Assembly (NCBI GenBank): GCA_033065855.1
Contig: JAVXUO010000518.1
Location: 248,001-312,000, forward strand
Direction: 5' to 3'
DNA from: Escallonia rubra
Lineage: Eukaryota > Streptophyta > Magnoliopsida > Escalloniales > Escalloniaceae
Length of the DNA stretch: 64,000 bases
In this document: piece by piece, positions 38,166 to 50,497 of the stretch
Layout: each line of letters starts with the position of its first letter
Numbering within the stretch: the first letter of the stretch is position 1
Translations under genes and position numbers: made by a program
Notes under the pieces: generated by a model
The model's database searches: none
What the model was told of the DNA's origin: nothing
The model's input: only the letters and a program-made list of their open reading frames with translations

Positions 38166-39611
38166 TGATATACAAGAAACACTGCGAATAGTTTGGTGTG
38201 GTTGGTGAGACCCAAGCCCATCACCAGCCAGGTGAAAGCAGATCTTCGGCCGAAGATCTCAGGCTTGGCCTCCACTAAACTGTTTTAAGGATTCTATTTG
38301 CACCTGGTGCAAAATGACTGGATCCAAACTACCGTGCCTGAACCATTCTAATGCCTCAACATGCCACATCACCAATGAATTGGAGACCGGCCTAACGACA
38401 AGTCTTCGGTCAAAGCATGATCATCCTAAACACAAGTGTTGGCGATGGTTATAGAATTGAAAATATCAACCCGAAGGTAACAATGGCTAATTGTGACGTG
38501 TGCCCAGTTCTAGACGAAGAAAGGACACATGACTCAGAGGACATGAAAATTTATTTGTGCAGAATGTTATCATGGGGAAAAAAAATGTAAAAAGCGTGGC
38601 ATGGGCTAGATGACAATTTAGGAAAGAAGGTAAAATGAGGTCTTATCCAATCTCAATACGTGATTAGATCAGATCAAATCAAGATAGCCTAATGTGAATA
38701 TGAAGGTAAAATCAGTCATGCTTGGACACGTGAAAGTTTCAGATTGGACCGACTTGAGGCTTAAGATTGAGAGTCGAACTGTAAAATCCAGAAATGTTTT
38801 GTCAATTAATCTTCTTCGGCACACTACACACTAACTTGTTTACCCTAACTAAATAGACTTATCATAAATACATCAAACCACTGTTTAACTACTTTAACCA
38901 GTCACGAAAGTGCATTTCATCATTGAATTGAAACTTTTGTACTCTTAAAATGTTATCGGTTCATAAGATTGGATATTTAGAAACACGACAAAGGTTAACC
39001 GCCTATGTTCAATGCTTATTATATACTACTTGACTTGATTTGAATAGGAGTAAAAGTAGATTACTTAAAGAGTAGCAGTAATCAATATAACACTGAAATA
39101 ATCACCAAAAAACTCAGAGGATACTTCAAAAGTCCTATCAACTTGTTCGTTAAAAAGTCAGAACACAGACTCCCCAAACCCAAAACCGTTTTCTTATCCC
39201 CGCGCTCGCAGAGGGGCATTATAAACAGTCTCAGCAATAAAAGTCAAAGAAGTACGTGATACTAACTGGGTAGTCTACTTGTATCAATCTACTCAAAGTT
39301 CAGGGTCAAGTATAAATGTATTACACATTCATAGTTATTATCACCAAAGGTTACAAGGCAAAATTGCATTTCTTTTGAATCAGCTCATCTACAACAGATC
39401 CTTTCCCGCAGGAAAAACATAACTAAGTCAAAACGGAAAAAAGGGAAGTCGGGTTTATGTACTCAAGGAAGCAAAAAGAAAACAAGAGCACCATGGCATG
39501 GTCAAAATTTCAACAGGGGGTTTTCCCCTGTTGGCTTCTTCGGTCAAAAATTAAAGAATGAGCGGTTAATCAACCTAACCTGCTATATACAACGGTACCA
39601 CAGTTCTAAAC

Positions 39612-40106
39612 TTAATAATCTTGATGGAGGAAGCTCTCATACGGTGTTCCCTGGAGCGCCTTTTGGATATCAACCCAATTCTCAACCTGATCAGATAAGG
39701 GCCCTTTGTGTATTTTCACCTGACGACTCTTCAGGTCAATCCTTGGAACCCTCAGAAAATCTTGGACGTCATTTAGTTTCTGAAAAAGAAGGCAATGCGT
39801 ACTTTAGAGAATAATGGATATGCAAGCTCTCGTTTATTTGTTGTTCCTATTTCAAAAGATGAACAGGAGGATCCAGCTTGCGGTGAAAAGTGTCAAATAT
39901 CTTACAGTTCGATTTTTTATTATGTCCTCGTAGTAAAGAACGACGTGCCGAGTGCTCTTGAAGTATTCTAAAGCTTTCGTGGCCATATCATCAACTTGCT
40001 TCAGGTTCGGTATCAGCAACGATGCATTAATTGTAGGTTTGTATCTTGCAAGTATCTCAGCCTGAAATGATCGTATATCCTTTATTAAATAACGCAATTG
40101 TGCGTG

Positions 40107-40138
<32 letters not shown>

Positions 40139-43100
40139 CCTCATCGGGTGAATGGACATGAGATTTGTGTGTTCCATTAAGTAGCTTAGCATTTTGATCA
40201 TAAGAATTTGCAAGTATAGAAACCATCCTACGCAGAAGATTCCTTCTGAATAGAAAGATTGCTGAAACTCCCTTGGTCTTGAAGTATTCTACTATTTCTT
40301 CATGATGCTGCATTAAGCCCTGCAATTAGAATAAAAGGTATTGAAGACAACTCTACCACAAATCCGCTGATAAACATGATGTATGGATATTACATACTTG
40401 ATCTCCTACTGGCAATTCACGAATAAGGAATTACTAAGCGCACAGCTGTTTTTGCAATATCCACACCCATTGGATGTGAAAGGTATAAATTTTGTCGCTA
40501 TAGCACACTTAATGACAAATCAGTGTCGACAAGCAAAAGAGAGCGTAAATCTAGCATCTCCCGTACATTACTTGCCAGCTACTGGTGCAAAAAAAAAGTC
40601 TTTTCGTTTTTAAGAAGCAGAGTCAAATACAAGAAAGAATCAGGCAACATATGAGAAGTGCAATTGAGGTGTTCGATGTAATTTTGAGCTTAAATACGCA
40701 ATGAAGACATGGAAAAAAAAAACTCTCGCTACCCTTGTAGATTACAACTCTGGTTGATCTCCGAAAGTTCATAACAAAGGGTGGAAGATTGGGACATACT
40801 TCTCTCCGCAAGTGTGAACATTTATGCAAAAATCTCGATTTCAAGCTGGAAGGGATGCTCGGAAATAAGCAGGGGGGAGGGAATACGGTGAGCAGAATAT
40901 TCAACTGATCAGAGAATTCCACATTCTCCATACGCAATAAACGTCAGTTGGAAACTATTGTTCATTTATCTGTGTAAGCCTCTAGTGTACAATTATTGCA
41001 CACTGAACAGTCGTTAGGTTAGATATATATTTTTATTTCATTGGTTATCCCTAACCTCTTCCCAGAAAACTTCTGCTCCCTTTAACAAATTATAGAGTTT
41101 ATAAGAACTCAAAATCTCCCTGAGACACAAGAGTTTAAGGTGTTAAATTTCTGTGGACCCGTGATGATGGCCTTAGATCTCCGACATGTGTGTAGAGTGA
41201 TACAGTTTTCTTAAGACATGCGCACATACAAGCGCACTGACAGACACTTATGCTGTAGGAAAATTATGTCATCTAATACAAGAAAAAGAGTGATATTAAA
41301 TCTTCCAAAGAAGCAACATCCTATTTATTGTTCTGCCTTTTTTCGATTGTCGAGGCACTTCCCAACAATCTCCTACCAATGCCGACGTTATGCCTTCAAG
41401 CACTATTATCTGAACGATCAATAATTCCATGAACTATGAAGCAATAATTCCATCTGAACGATCAATAATTCCATGAACTATGAAGCAAAGTAACTTTAAT
41501 TAGCAGTGAGTTTGGTACTTTTAGCAGTTATCATTATTTCAACTTTCTTTTATTCAGGTAAGCAATTAACTATTATCTAATTAAGATATAAGAAAGTTCC
41601 ATTTCAAATTTTCCTCAATCACTTGAGTATAATTAAGATCTATAATTCATCCTTAACCACGATATCTTTACAAAATTGGCATATCTTTTTTAAGTGCGCT
41701 GCAGAACGTTCCCCTATATGTTGATCATCAAAGGTATTCATTAAGGTTAATACAAGACAAGTTGAAAATCTTTCGCGTATCATGATTCTCAAACTGGTTA
41801 CCAGCCAAAGTTGCAAACAGTCAGTAAGGACCAAAGTCTTCAAGTATTAACAGTAACAGCATAATCTGGTAACATATAGGTTAGCACATGAAACGGTTCC
41901 TGCCAATTTGAAAAAAAAACTCGTTCTTGTATCATTATTCTCAAACTGGTTACCAGTCAAAGTTGCAAACATTTGATAAGGACCAAAGTTCAAGTATTAA
42001 TAGTAACAGCATAATAAGGTATCATATGTGTTAGCATATGGAATGGTTCCCGCCAATTTGATAAGATTGACAAAGGCACCCTACAAGTGAATACAACAAT
42101 TGTCTCCGGACTGTGATTACTTAAATGCCCTCTTCACGTGCCTGCTTACAGAACACCATAACCAAGTCCAACTTTTAAAAACTTATCAACGCATATTAGG
42201 ATTTGGGACCACCACATGATAGTAAGTGTTGCACCAGAAGGCAGGCAACAGAATCAACCAAATGCGATGACCATACTATTCAAAAGCAACGAATAGTACA
42301 TCCATCAAGATGACTTGAGGTTTTAGTGTTTTACAGCTACAGAGATTCTTAAACCTGATATCACTAACAGTTGACGGTGTGTTAGAGAGAGTGGTTAGGT
42401 AAATACACTTGAGAATAAAGAGTAAGGTCCATAAGATGATATAAGGTTGTCCAAATGGCAGTGTACTTGAGGTGATCTAACAGTATATAAATGAGTATTT
42501 CCAACTATAATTATACAGAAGAATGAAAAACCACTTTACTAGTATGCAGATATAAAAGATAGATCCACTTTGCTCATGCAGGCAAAACCGATGCTAGTAA
42601 ATATCATTGTCCACACATCACAAAAAGGAGAAAGGTAATTAAGGGCAAAGAGTTCTGCTATGCAAAATGTCAAACCAGCGAAGTACATGCATGCAATGGT
42701 CTCGCATCTGACAATGGTACCAATAACGGAAGTTTATACAAAAGAAAAGAAATTTGGATGATTCCAAGACAGCACTGACCTGATTAAGCATCCACTTCAA
42801 GCCAACTGCAGCGGTGCATTCGTTCTTAGAAGCACTTGTAAACCAGTCTAAATTATAAATATTATCCAAAGTTTCCACGATTGATGAGATATTACTCCTC
42901 CGGACTTTTACTGAAAATATCTCTCCGTTGGAGCTTATGTTTGTATGGTTATTTAGTAATGTCTCAAACCATCCACTTCCAGACCTCTGCGTAGACAAAA
43001 TAGCGAAAAGTCGCACAGGACTGCAAGCGCACTCAGCCCTACATGTGCATCAAAAGTGATAAATAAGTAACTCTATAAGCGAACTAAATCCAGAACTTAC

Positions 43101-43938
43101 AATAACCAATGTCTCACCTTCTAAAAGTTTTGGGCTTTGGATAGTGCACATAAGGTTTTTCCCATGCTTTGACATTAGGTGGCTCACAGGGCCTTTCGAC
43201 TACTTGGACGCTTGAGAAGCCATCCTCGGTGTTAGTGCTAACTTGCTTTAAACAGATTGAAAAGATATAAATGCCGCATACCATTGCAAAGATGAGAACA
43301 ATCATTCTCAATACCAATGGAGACTTCTTAGGTGTTACAATCAGGCTCTCCTGAAATTGAAAGGGTTTTGCACATGTTAGAAAAGGGATTATTCCACAAC
43401 TCAAAAACTAAAGGGTTTTCATGAATATGTCTAGAGAAAGGCACAAAATCCAGCCAATCTAAGCTCCAAAGCTAAACCTGATGTCAACAGCACAGAAAAT
43501 TAAAGTGGGTGCCTTTGAAATTGGCCGAGTAGAAGTTTGAGATTGCTAACTTTAACCAAGCTGAACTACAAACAACTATACCCGAGTTTGAAACCAAGAT
43601 AGTCCATATATAATATTAACAGTTGATAACTTAGTTGGCAGAAGAATGTAAATTTCCAATTCGATAAACCTATAAAAGACCAGATACTGTGGCATCCGGG
43701 TGTGCTTCTATTCGCTTGCTCAGGCACAGCAAAGCCTGGACCGTTGGAAATTTGTGCATGCAACCTTATTAAATACCCGATTATTCAAACACCCAGATCA
43801 GATATGTGCATTTTAAGCAAGAAAAAAACCATAAACACCGACCGAATATCTCCCAAATTTAAAAATTACCCACGAGCTTAAGAAGGAGGGGTCTTGAATC
43901 AAACGTACCTTAATGAAGAAACAGAGATCGTCAGCCAT
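39612..43938 (-). CDS. Plant NodH-like sulfotransferase, type II membrane protein
   Basis: Six exons: 43909-43938, 43118-43350, 42780-43038, 40140-40319, 39906-40061, 39612-39779; 1026 bases, 341 residues. The tiny first exon encodes MADDLCFFIK. A single membrane anchor (about residues 22-45, VLRMIVLIFAMVCGIYIFSICL) near the N-terminus suggests a type II Golgi protein. The P-loop/5'-phosphosulfate motif is in RLFAILSTQRSGSGWFETLL, and the 3'-phosphate-binding region resembles IFLFRRNLLRRMVSILANS. This is the plant family related to bacterial nodulation protein H sulfotransferases; the acceptor substrate is not known to me. The 2.5-kb intron 3 contains tandem duplications. The donor of intron 4 is GTCTCTCTC, running directly into a CT microsatellite. 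Confidence 0.88.
40114..40138. repeat. (GA)n/(CT)n microsatellite abutting a splice donor
   Basis: About 12 AG units on the plus strand. On the minus strand, exon 4 of the sulfotransferase ends GATGAG and the intron begins GTCTCTCTCT, continues as CT repeats and then as TG repeats. Confidence 0.85.
41410..41487. repeat. 35-bp tandem duplication in sulfotransferase intron 3
   Basis: The unit starting CTGAACGATCAATAATTCCA occurs at 41410-41444 and again at 41453-41487 with no difference seen. Confidence 0.75.
41778..42060. repeat. About 150-bp tandem duplication in sulfotransferase intron 3
   Basis: Two copies, starting near 41778 and 41930, share TTCTCAAACTGGTTACCAG, AAAGTTGCAAAC, AAGGACCAAAGT, AGTAACAGCATAAT and GCCAATTTGA in order. 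They are diverged by substitutions and small indels. Confidence 0.7.
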
Positions 43939-45753
43939 TATTTATTTTGGTTTTTCCTCTCAAAAAGGAAGAAAGGGGAAAGGCATTCGGATTTTGGCAG
44001 CTGGGTGTGTGCTTCAGCCCTTTTCCTTTCTAGCTTTACGGATCAAATTTCCCCTATAATTATACATTCCGTTTATCACTATGTATGTATATCTGTGTCT
44101 TGAAAGAGAAAGCGAGAGAGAGAGAGAGTCACAGGGAGAGCTTTTTCTCGTGATCGTGAAAAACAATATGATGATGAGATGGGTTCGACCGTTGCGCGCC
44201 CGTCTGTACTTTTGTGTTCCTCTTATTATATTAGAATTAGAACTAGAATTTAGAATTCTGGCCTTCTGATTCACGCCTCTCTCTCTCTCTCTCTCTCTCT
44301 TAACGTGGTAATGGTCATCAGGTCAGATCCGAATCCAAATGGCGCAAGGCCGTGAAATTGGAGAAGGAGACGACATCGTTTGCCAGGACGACATCAGGGG
44401 GTCAGGTTCGGGTGTTTGACTGATTCTCTCCACGTAATGAGCCTTTGACATTCTGTTGAGCTTCATTACTCATATACTTGCCACGTCCTTGCCTATTTTG
44501 GGCCTTTTTTGTTTAACTAAGAAAAAGAATTAGGATTCCCTCCAACTCTGGTTTTTTTGGGTATTAAGGCCCGTTTCACACTCCTTTTTTTTTCAGTTTT
44601 GGAAACTGAAAAAAATAAACGCGTTTGGTAACCAGTTTTTTGTTTTTTTTTCAGTTAAAAAAATTAATTTTTAAACCAATACTATTTTTGAAAACTCCAA
44701 AAATGAGTTTTGGTTTTTTTTTTAGACCACCACCACCCTCCCACTACCGGTAGCGACAGCCACAGCGGGCGACCACTGGCGACCCGGCAGCCACCGCCGG
44801 CCACCACCACCGTCGGCCACCGCCATCGCAAACCACCACAAAATAAAAACTGGATAATCAAACACCAAAAAAAATTAAACTGCTCTTAGTTTTTTTTTTT
44901 TTTTTTTGAAAACTGAAAACCAAAACTGAAAGTGTTGTCAAACAGAGAACTCTATTTTATAAGTTTTTTTTTCTTGAATAATCGAATTGTAATTTATATG
45001 ACCCGTCGAAATTTTCAAATTGTGTTATGAAATTTTTTCGCGCTTTCTTCGTAAAATTTAACTTAAAAATAACTCTTTCATAACTTTGATAAGCGTTACA
45101 GCATGACATTTTTATGGCTCGTATGATTATGACATACTGCAACGTGTATCGTGTAAAGGAATCCGAACTCTTCTAAAAGTGTTCCTAGCATTTTTTTGGT
45201 GGATCTTTTCTCTATGAAGAAGAGTTAATTGAATCTGTAATAAGTTTCAAATTTTTATGATTGGTCATATAGAATTTAGAACCTACACCTAGACATCGTA
45301 AAAGCCTATTTAATCAATATGCTAACTTATTAGAACTTGTTTTTAATTATTTTTTTGTCTAAAAAGCTCTATATTAAATAAATAAACCCTACTGAAACTA
45401 CGAAAATGAATGTCGCTACCGAAAATAATGAAGAAAGTACGCATATAATTCATTTTCAAGTAATTATAAGGATATGATTCCTTGCTTTTAGAAAACACAC
45501 TTTGCTTATTGACTCTCTAAAAAGTACTCTAAAATAGGCATATAAGTCTCTTACACGAAATAAATAAAAGGCTTATATTGAAAATATGAAAGCAATAAAA
45601 AATACACCATAAATTGAAGGGAAAAAAATTAATTACATTGGAACTCCCGGTTGTTATTCTTTGTTTGCTTTATCAAATTGTTTCGGTCTTCCTAAGACTG
45701 AATTTGGTTGGAATATAGGAAGAGTTGGTATTTTAATGTAGCATAGTTGTCCG
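43939..45753. other. 5' flank of sulfotransferase and intergenic DNA
   Basis: GA and CT microsatellites at about 44.11-44.13 and 44.28-44.30 kb lie in the upstream flank of the sulfotransferase gene. At 44.57-44.95 kb a palindromic-looking block has inverted copies of TTTTCAGTTTTGG and CCAAAACTGAAAG around a CCACCACC-rich middle, possibly a MITE. No gene recognised. Confidence 0.5.
44277..44300. repeat. (CT)n microsatellite
   Basis: About 12 CT units upstream of the sulfotransferase start. Confidence 0.8.
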
Positions 45754-46890
45754 CAGGGGCGGAACTACGCTTGTACGAGGGGGTGCTGTAGCCCCCCCCC
45801 CCCCCTCAGATTTTGAATTTTTTTTTTAAAAATATATATAGTGTTTTTTTTTTCATTTGCAACTTTTCCTTTCTCTCTCTCTCTCTCCTCCTCTCTCGGC
45901 CAGCGCACAATCACCGGACAGTCGGACACCGGTCACCGGCTCACCGAACTGCACTTACGCCGGTCGCGCGTGGCGTTAGTGAAGCTCTCACGCCGTGACA
46001 CCGGCATCTCTCCTCCAGTCCTCCTCTCTCGGCTCGCCGCACCGCCCGCACGCCGGCACCACCCACCGACCCACGGCCACCGGTCGTCGGCTCAGCTGGG
46101 CTCATCAGTTGGTCACCGTCCGTCCCCCGATTCTGAAGCTCGAAGCCGGCGAAGGCCCTCCTCAGTCTGGCGGTCCCCACCCTAACTCCGGCCAGTCCCC
46201 ACCCAACTCCGGCTAGAACAGATCTGGGCGGAAGATCTAGCTTAGATCTACCGTCTACGAGCCGGCGCACGAACCGAGGAAGTTCCGCCACTGCCGTTCG
46301 GCGGTCACGAGGCTTTAAATAGTGAAATTGCAGATCTGACTTTGAGTTTCAGAGTCACCGACAACATTGCGACAACAACGCCGTTTGATTTCTGAGGACC
46401 GAGGTCAGTGTGCATTTTGAACAATTTTTTTTGCTATTGAGAATTGATTATTTGATTAATAATTTTAGGTTGTTAGTTGTGTATTTGATAATTTAGATTA
46501 CTAATTGATGTTTTATGGATGTTAATCGTGCATTGAGCACTTAGATTTGAGATTGTTGATGTAGGATGGGACCCAATTGAATTTTTATCCCATTTGAGCA
46601 TTGATTATTTGATTGATAATTTTAGGTTGTGTTAATTGTGCATTTAAAATTTGAGATTATTTTCATGCTGATTATATGTTGTTAATTGTGCATTGAGCAT
46701 TTGAGAATTGAGATGGTTGATGGAGGATGGGACCCAATTGGGTTGAGATGTCGGATATGTGATTTAGTTGAATGGTGGGGTGAAATTAAGTTAATTAGGT
46801 ATGGTTTTAACGATTAGAGAAAGGTCCTTGCCAACCTCCTTCGATATATTTTTAGCCCCCCCCCGGGATGAAATCCTGGTTCCGCCACTG
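45754..46890. mobile_element. Non-autonomous hAT-type element
   Basis: The left end is CAGGGGCGGAAC and the right end GTTCCGCCACTG, a hAT-type inverted repeat. The flanks are a perfect 8-bp target-site duplication, GTTGTCCG at 45746-45753 and 46891-46898. Inside, a poly-C run follows the left end, then a GC-rich block (about 45.90-46.28 kb), then an AT-rich part in which 'TTGATTATTTGATT-ATAATTTTAGGTTGT' and 'GATGGGACCCAATTG' recur. There is no transposase. The internal GC-rich plus AT-rich arrangement looks like a captured exon followed by intron, but no donor gene is identifiable. Confidence 0.85.
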
Positions 46891-49800
46891 GTTGTCCGTA
46901 GTCGCTTTTTATTTTCATTTCCTATCTTAATCAATCATCTTTTACATTATTATTCGAACTCGTTTCTATAAGTTTCCGAATCTAGATATAGATGTTTTCA
47001 ATTACTTACCACTTTAGGTCGAATTACGAATATTATCTCGTGCGAAGCCATAGTTATATAATCTTCCTTATAAGGAACAAATTTATCACTCATATTTGTT
47101 CAAGTTTTAGACAAAGTGCAAAACACTATAATTTTAGCATGATCAGTAATTCCCAATCATGACCTAATATAAGTGAGATTTACAATAAAGAGGTAATAAT
47201 ATGATGATACTTCGGTAATAATTTATACTGATTGACACCTGTGATATATGACTTAGACAAATAACAAAATATAGGTTGTAAAAACGTTATATAACTTTGT
47301 TGGGTATTCAAAATAAACAATAACCCACATTATGTTAACATCACTTTAATACTACTTTTGACATGAAATCGCAACTTATTACTATCCACCACCGCCACCA
47401 CCACCTGTAAGAAAATGGAAGGAAACACATAATATAGTTTTTTTTCTAAACGAATATTGTGTGACCGATTAAGGAATTAAACGATGAAGGTCAACAAAAA
47501 CTACTTAACTACGGGAATTTTGGAAATTCAATGCGATTTCTTTCAATCAATGCATGAGGAATGAGAGGGGACTGTTGCATCATTTAATTCCGAAGGAATA
47601 AAAGAGTGAAAAGTGATGAATCATCAATTCTTCTTATCGTAAAACAGTATACAACTATGTTATTAGCATATAATAAATAATTGAGATATAAATGAGTCGT
47701 GATTTTTCGCTTTGTCTGCTCTTCATTGGGTTGGCCTGCCCCCGAGTATATTAAGGTAAGGTATTGTACACCCATCTTCAAAAAGTTATCGTCAACGACT
47801 AATTTTTCAAAAGTAACTTTCTCTCTTCTCTAAATTTTCTCATGCGTAGCATGTGCCACATACATTCTTAGTTTGTAAAAGTGCAGACATTGATCTTGTT
47901 TGCCAAATTTGTTGGTATCGTGGAGGAAACTTTTTTGCATTGCAATCAAGCTGGACTAGCTTCTCACATGATGGTCAACATCTAAAGAGACTGCAAGTTT
48001 TGCTGGAAAACATTGACCGCAACTACCTCTTTGCTCGAGCCGAGATGATGACTTCGGTTGGGTCTCGGTCAATGTTCAATGGCAATCTCCTCACGCAATC
48101 TTTTTTTTGGTACAAAGGAAAGATAAAACAGATTACTTGGAGGGCCTCACAAATGCCACTCCAAACAAGTCAACCAAAATCAGGCTGTTCAGATCTCCTC
48201 ACGCAATCTTAAAACACATTTTTATTGGAAAAAATGCAGAACTGAGAACAAGTGTTAGAAACTATATATATATATACACACACACATGTGTGGTGTTTGG
48301 ATATGTTTTCCTTGCTTTACATTTCATGGCTTCAAAATATGAAATTTGGAAGACTTTTTTTGGTACATCATTCAAAACACACGAAAATACACAACGTTAT
48401 TTTTATTATACTTTTCAGCATATTTTTATTGTCAAACTGTGCGAAGCTAATCCAAAACACAGAGGATGATACATACATTTATATATTCTAAAACTGACAA
48501 ATGGGCACTCGTAGTCTTTGGTCAACCGTGGCAGGTGCATGTTTGGTGAGTACGAGTAAAAAGCTATCGAATATTTACGGGTAGCATTTCTTGGACCAAT
48601 GACCACTCCACATTCGGTTGAGTATAACAACGGATAATCATGTGTTTTTCGCAATCAGTTCCCTTTTTTTTTTTTCTTCTTTCTTTCAAACACACACAAA
48701 CACACAGACAAAATAACATAACACAAACATACAGTGGCAGTCACACACATTGACAAGTAGAATAAACAACACACATTCAAAAAATACGCGCACGCGTAGA
48801 ATAAACAACACACACCCGCATACAACACGCCCATGCACTCACGGACTTACACTCACACGCAGAATAAAGAACGCAACCCACACATGTCTACACAAGGTTT
48901 TAGAGTTGTTGTGTAACTGAGTGGGGATAAAAAAGATTGAGAATCAAAAATTAAAACCCCAGGAGTAATTTACATGTGAGTATGCCCATGTCCGATCCGC
49001 TCTTATCCAACCTGTGTGGATCTACGTAAATTTTACAGGTATCATTGTATATATATAAAAAATGAATACCCATTTTATTTTTTATCCTGGGCCAGGTCTA
49101 CTGCGGGTCACGGGTAGGTCTAACAAATTTTATGTTACCAAAAACATAATTTAATAGTGACAAGAAAAAAATATTTGAAGAAACAGAAAGAAAAAAAAAA
49201 GGCAAAATGAAAATTATAAAAATGCTAAAGATTCCCGAGTAATCTGTAAACCTGAAGCCAAAAATGAATGTCTTCTGCTATTTGCTTTTCCTTTGAGTAG
49301 CCGCCAGTTTTGTTCATGACTTTGAATTGAAGGAGGCCATGACTATTTGTAATTGAATCATGACCGGCAACATAAGATTTCCACAACGACTTCCACCCGT
49401 GAAATTTACGCTTATTATTTTATCCTATAAGTGGTATAATGGACTTCTTTTTTCTTTCTTTCGAAAGGCATGATCCATGTTACTTGACTGATATGGCCAA
49501 CAAGCAACTATAACGAGAAAAATATATAAAAAATGTTAAAATAGTAAGAAAAAATCTTCAACTAGCTATGCGCTTCAATATGATTATCAAGAGTAAGTTA
49601 TATAACTTGTTTTGAATGCTCAATGGCCTGGTCAAACTAAGCCTCCACAATTTCAAGATTTCCCTATCGAATGGCATGTTCAACTTGATCGGAATAGTTG
49701 GGTCAATTCCTTCCCTTAGAAATGAATGAAGTTGAGATTTTCTGAACTAGGAATTGCCACGTTCTAGTTTGATAAGAAAGTTCACCGGTGATTTCAAGAG

Positions 49801-50440
49801 TCACCCGCAACCGTTCTCCAGGGGCCATTTACTTTCAATTTAGGAGACTTGATCCATAGAAAAACTCAGCTCCTTGGAGGTAAGTGGGCAAGGGAAGAAG
49901 ATTTAAAACAATCAACTCTACGGTTGAAATAATTAGAAGTTTCTTCCTCCATCCCCCAAATTTAGCCAATTATTTCGAGGTTACCAATGTCAAATTGCAT
50001 TTTGTTCTCACCGTAAATGTAACAGTGATCTCAGTCAAAAGCCATCAAAGCAAAGGGAGGAGGCTCGTGCATAAAAACATATACATCTCGCTTTACAACC
50101 GGCATAAAACACGTTGAATTTTCTCGTTAATTGCTACCTAGCAATGCATACAAGGTTTTTACCTTGTCATTTTATTTTATTTTTGGCAAACAAGGTGTGA
50201 GATGGATATGATATTTCAGAATTAGCTTCATATAAGGAAGGAACAGAAGCTTCTGAAAGAGTTATTTTGTGTATGACCAAAGCCAGACAATTGGTAAAGG
50301 TCAAGGGAAGGCACAAAATGCTCCAAATTCAATTCTACAAATCCTACGGTTCCTATAGTGTGCCATATAATTATAGACCGTTCAACAACGAACAACCTGT
50401 TTCTCGTTGATCACCTACCTTCCACGATAACGGATCTGCG
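46891..50440. other. Intergenic region
   Basis: AT-rich DNA with a TA/CA microsatellite (about 48.26-48.29 kb) and a CA-rich stretch, listed separately. The plus-strand frame 47853-48212 (119 codons) begins at GTG and shows no domain, so it is not called. Confidence 0.5.
48690..48885 (+). repeat. ACA-rich minisatellite
   Basis: A low-complexity segment of ACACAC and AACACAC with two to three recurrences of 'GTAGAATAAACAACACACA'-type units. Confidence 0.6.
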
Positions 50441-50447
50441 TATATAA
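50441..50447 (+). promoter_or_regulatory. TATA box of carboxylesterase 1
   Basis: TATATAA. The ATG at 50450 lies only a few bases downstream and would precede the expected transcription start, which supports the ATG at 50498. Confidence 0.6.
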
Positions 50448-50497
50448 ATGTGTGGTCTTCCACTGCTTTAGTTTCATCAACAACAAAAGCTATTCAA

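Larger units (their letters stand above)
35704..39611. other. Intergenic region between RBP gene and sulfotransferase
   Basis: The first about 500 bases are the CT-rich 5' leader and promoter side of the RBP gene. Beyond that the DNA is AT-rich with a GT/TGG-rich low-complexity block at 37.58-37.93 kb. A SINE-like fragment and a perfect 18-bp palindrome are listed separately. No gene recognised. Confidence 0.5.

Noticed and set aside
45841..46291. Overlapping frames of 114 and 116 codons in the hAT element
   Set aside because: They come from the GC-rich interior, lie on both strands and show no domain; they are not evidence of a functional gene.
47853..48212. 119-codon plus-strand frame
   Set aside because: GTG start, no domain, no paralogue in the window and no splice context.
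50450..50497. Upstream in-frame ATG of carboxylesterase 1
   Set aside because: It lies within a few bases of the TATA box, so it would precede the transcription start, and the family N-terminus begins at 50498.
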